From NCBI RefSeq assembly GCF_020194955.2, contig NZ_JAFCIY020000023.1, positions 124,001-188,000 of the forward strand: a stretch of 64,000 nt of DNA. Reading direction: 5' to 3'. Below the pieces are notes generated by a model. That model had not been told where the DNA came from. It made no database searches and saw only the letters and a list, made by a program, of their open reading frames with translations. This DNA comes from Desulfuromonas sp. CSMB_57 (lineage in GTDB: Bacteria; Desulfobacterota; Desulfuromonadia; Desulfuromonadales; Syntrophotaleaceae). Every line of letters begins with the position of its first letter. The first letter of the stretch is position 1. Both the position numbers and the translations under genes were made by a program. Positions 62,285-64,000 of this stretch are shown one piece after another.

Positions 62285-64000
62285 TTATTCAGCCAGTTTG
62301 CGATACAGCGCCTGCCGGCGCTTGGTCCAGGCGTTGGCCCGGGCGATAAGCTCCGCAGCGGCTTCGGGATTGCTGCGCCGCAAGACCCGGAAACGATTCT
62401 GGGTGTTGGCGAAATCCTCGAAGGAAAGGGTGGGTTCCTTGCTGTCCAACTGCAGGGGGTTCAGACCCTCGTCGGCACGGGCCGGATTGTAGCGGAACAG
62501 GGGCCAGTGACCGCAGGCGACGGCCTTTTTCTGGGTGTCGATACCGGTGGTCATATTGATGCCGTGGGCAATGCAGTGGGCATAGGCGATGATCAGCGAC
62601 GGTCCGTCAAATGCCTCCGCCTCGAGGAAGGCCTTGATGGCCTGGGCCGGGTTGGCCAGAGAGACGCCGGCCACGTAGGCGGTGCCGTAGGCCATGGCCA
62701 TCAGGCCGAGGTCCTTTTTCGGGGTATTCTTGCCGCCGGCGGCAAACTGGGCCACGGCCCCGAGGGGCGTGGATTTGGAGGCCTGGCCGCCGGTGTTGGA
62801 ATAGACCTCGGTATCGAGGACCAGCAGGTTGATGTTCTTGTCCGAAGCGATGACGTGGTCCAGACCGCCGTAGCCGATGTCGTAGGCCCAGCCATCGCCG
62901 CCCACGCACCAGACCGATTTTTGAACCAGGTAGTCGGCTACCGTCAGGAGTTTTTTCGCCGCCGGTTCGGTGCAGTCCTTCAGTTTCTCCTTGAGGTTGG
63001 CGACCCGTTCCCGCTGGGCTTCGATGGCGCTCTGGCTGTCCTGTACGGCCGCCAGGATCTCGGCCATCAGCGGCCGCATGGCTCCGCAGACGCGGCATCC
63101 GCAGTTCTGCAGCTGGGCCAGCAGTTCGCGGGCCGACACGGTCAGCTTGTCCACGGCCAGGCGCATGCCGAAACCGAATTCCGCCGTGTCCTCGAACAGG
63201 GAGTTGGACCAGGCCGGGCCCCGACCGTCCTGACGCGTCGCCCAGGGGGTGGTGGGCAGATTGCCGCCGACGATGGAGGTGCAGCCGGTGGAGTTGGCCA
63301 CCAGGGCCCGATCGCCGAACAGCTGCGACATGAGCTTGAGATAGGGCGTTTCACCGCAACCGGAGCAGGCTCCGGAGAACTCGAACAGCGGGGTAATCAG
63401 CTGGCTGCCCTTGAGGGTGTCCCGTTTGATCCGAGCGGCATCCAGGGCCGGCAGGCCGAGGTAGAAATCCCAGTTGTGGGCTTCCTGCTCCCTGAGGGGC
63501 ACCTTGAAGGCCATGGTCAGGGCTTTATGCTCCGGATTTTCCTTGCTCTTGGCCGGGCAGACCTCGGCGCAGATGCCGCAGCCGACGCAGTCCTCCGGCG
63601 CCACCTGCACCGAGCAGCGCATGCCGGCGTACTCCTGGCCCCGGGCTTCGGCGGATTTGAAGGTGGCCGGCGCCCCCTGCAGGCATTCCGGAGCGTAGAT
63701 GTTCATGCGGATGGTGGCATGGGGGCAGACGAAGGAGCAGAGTCCGCACTGCACGCACAGTTCTTCGTCCCAGACCGGAATTTCCAGGGCGATGTTGCGT
63801 TTTTCATACCGGGAGGTGGCAGTCGGGAAGGTTCCGTCCGAAGGCATGCGGGAGACGGGCAGGCTGTCCCCTTTGCCGGCGATGATGGTGGCCAGCACCT
63901 CCTGCACGAAGGGCGGCGCATTGGCCGCCACCATGGGCGGACGCTGCAGGGCGCTGTCGGCGGCGGCCGGAATCGGCACCTCGAAAAGGTTCTCCAGGGC
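62285..64000 (-). CDS. nifJ: Pyruvate:ferredoxin (flavodoxin) oxidoreductase, C-terminal part
   Basis: The 571 residues visible are the C-terminal half of a single-chain PFOR of about 1170-1200 residues; the frame is open to the window edge, so the 5' end is missing. Seen in order: a segment linking to the gamma domain, a two-cluster ferredoxin domain (CVQCGLCSFVCPHATIRMN and CVGCGICAEVCPAKS), cysteines of the third cluster (ACSGCGETPY), and the TPP-binding domain (STGCTSIVGGNLPTTPW, VGGDGWAYDIGYGGLDHV, SNTGGQASKSTPLGA). It interconverts pyruvate and acetyl-CoA with ferredoxin. Confidence 0.95.
   Translation of the reverse strand, partial: ALENLFEVPIPAAADSALQRPPMVAANAPPFVQEVLATIIAGKGDSLPVSRMPSDGTFPTATSRYEKRNIALEIPVWDEELCVQCGLCSFVCPHATIRMNIYAPECLQGAPATFKSAEARGQEYAGMRCSVQVAPEDCVGCGICAEVCPAKSKENPEHKALTMAFKVPLREQEAHNWDFYLGLPALDAARIKRDTLKGSQLITPLFEFSGACSGCGETPYLKLMSQLFGDRALVANSTGCTSIVGGNLPTTPWATRQDGRGPAWSNSLFEDTAEFGFGMRLAVDKLTVSARELLAQLQNCGCRVCGAMRPLMAEILAAVQDSQSAIEAQRERVANLKEKLKDCTEPAAKKLLTVADYLVQKSVWCVGGDGWAYDIGYGGLDHVIASDKNINLLVLDTEVYSNTGGQASKSTPLGAVAQFAAGGKNTPKKDLGLMAMAYGTAYVAGVSLANPAQAIKAFLEAEAFDGPSLIIAYAHCIAHGINMTTGIDTQKKAVACGHWPLFRYNPARADEGLNPLQLDSKEPTLSFEDFANTQNRFRVLRRSNPEAAAELIARANAWTKRRQALYRKLAE

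Overview
The window is about 64 kb of a moderately high-GC chromosome and looks like a Desulfuromonadia (Desulfuromonadales: Geobacter, Desulfuromonas or Pelobacter-like) bacterium. This is inferred from several things together. The first half is a type IV pilus locus whose PilA carries the N-terminal region and aromatic positions known from Geobacter pilins. It is controlled by a PilS/PilR pair and contains sigma-54 promoters. It is linked to an aroC-aroB-aroQ-pepP-accB-accC gene string. The second half carries ferredoxin-dependent 2-oxoacid oxidoreductases (korDABC and a pyruvate:ferredoxin oxidoreductase), as expected for an anaerobe with a reductive central metabolism. No phage, transposase, rRNA or CRISPR array was seen.

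Layout: 0-4 kb, pilY1 and a PilE-like pilin, the end of a minor-pilin cluster. 4-9.7 kb, a DUF1015 protein, rnr, ribF and aroE. 9.8-28.5 kb, the main pilus locus: pilB, pilT, pilC, pilS, pilR, pilA, a second long pilin, an ABC transporter with a periplasmic or anchored partner, pilD and pilMNOPQ. 28.6-38.5 kb, aroC, aroB, a TPR protein, a roadblock-like protein, aroQ, pepP, accB, accC, a TolC-type protein, mqnA and tRNA-Leu(UAA). 38.6-45.8 kb, an HDOD-GGDEF regulator, several small proteins, TspO, an unrecognised membrane protein and two tandem cobalamin-type radical SAM proteins. 45.8-50.9 kb (minus strand), lysine 6-aminotransferase, a HAD phosphatase, aguB, aguA and a DedA protein. 51-53.5 kb, a Lon-family protease. 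53.7-56.5 kb, a sigma-54-type glnK-amtB-porin operon. 56.7-64 kb, two small coiled-coil proteins, fbp, korDABC, purE and the C-terminal half of nifJ, cut by the window edge.

Features that standard gene annotation would miss: (1) canonical -24/-12 sites in front of pilA, pilD and pilMNOPQ, which put most of the pilus machine in reach of the PilR encoded between them, plus one in front of glnK-amtB. (2) Heptamer repeats (CTTCAGY and its complement) that fill gene junctions only in the first 30 kb. They include a triplicated ~171-bp unit with 31-bp hairpins between pilS and pilR, and a 45-bp tandem array between the DUF1015 gene and rnr whose open frame joins the two genes. (3) A long PilA that looks like a fusion of the short Geobacter pilin with a globular domain, followed by a divergent paralogue. 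(4) A TspO / membrane protein / twin B12-radical-SAM cluster of unknown product.

Coordinates for several genes were trimmed from the longest open frame to the start with the best ribosome binding site; the reason is given in each entry. No database search could be run, so family names rest on recognisable motifs and gene order.
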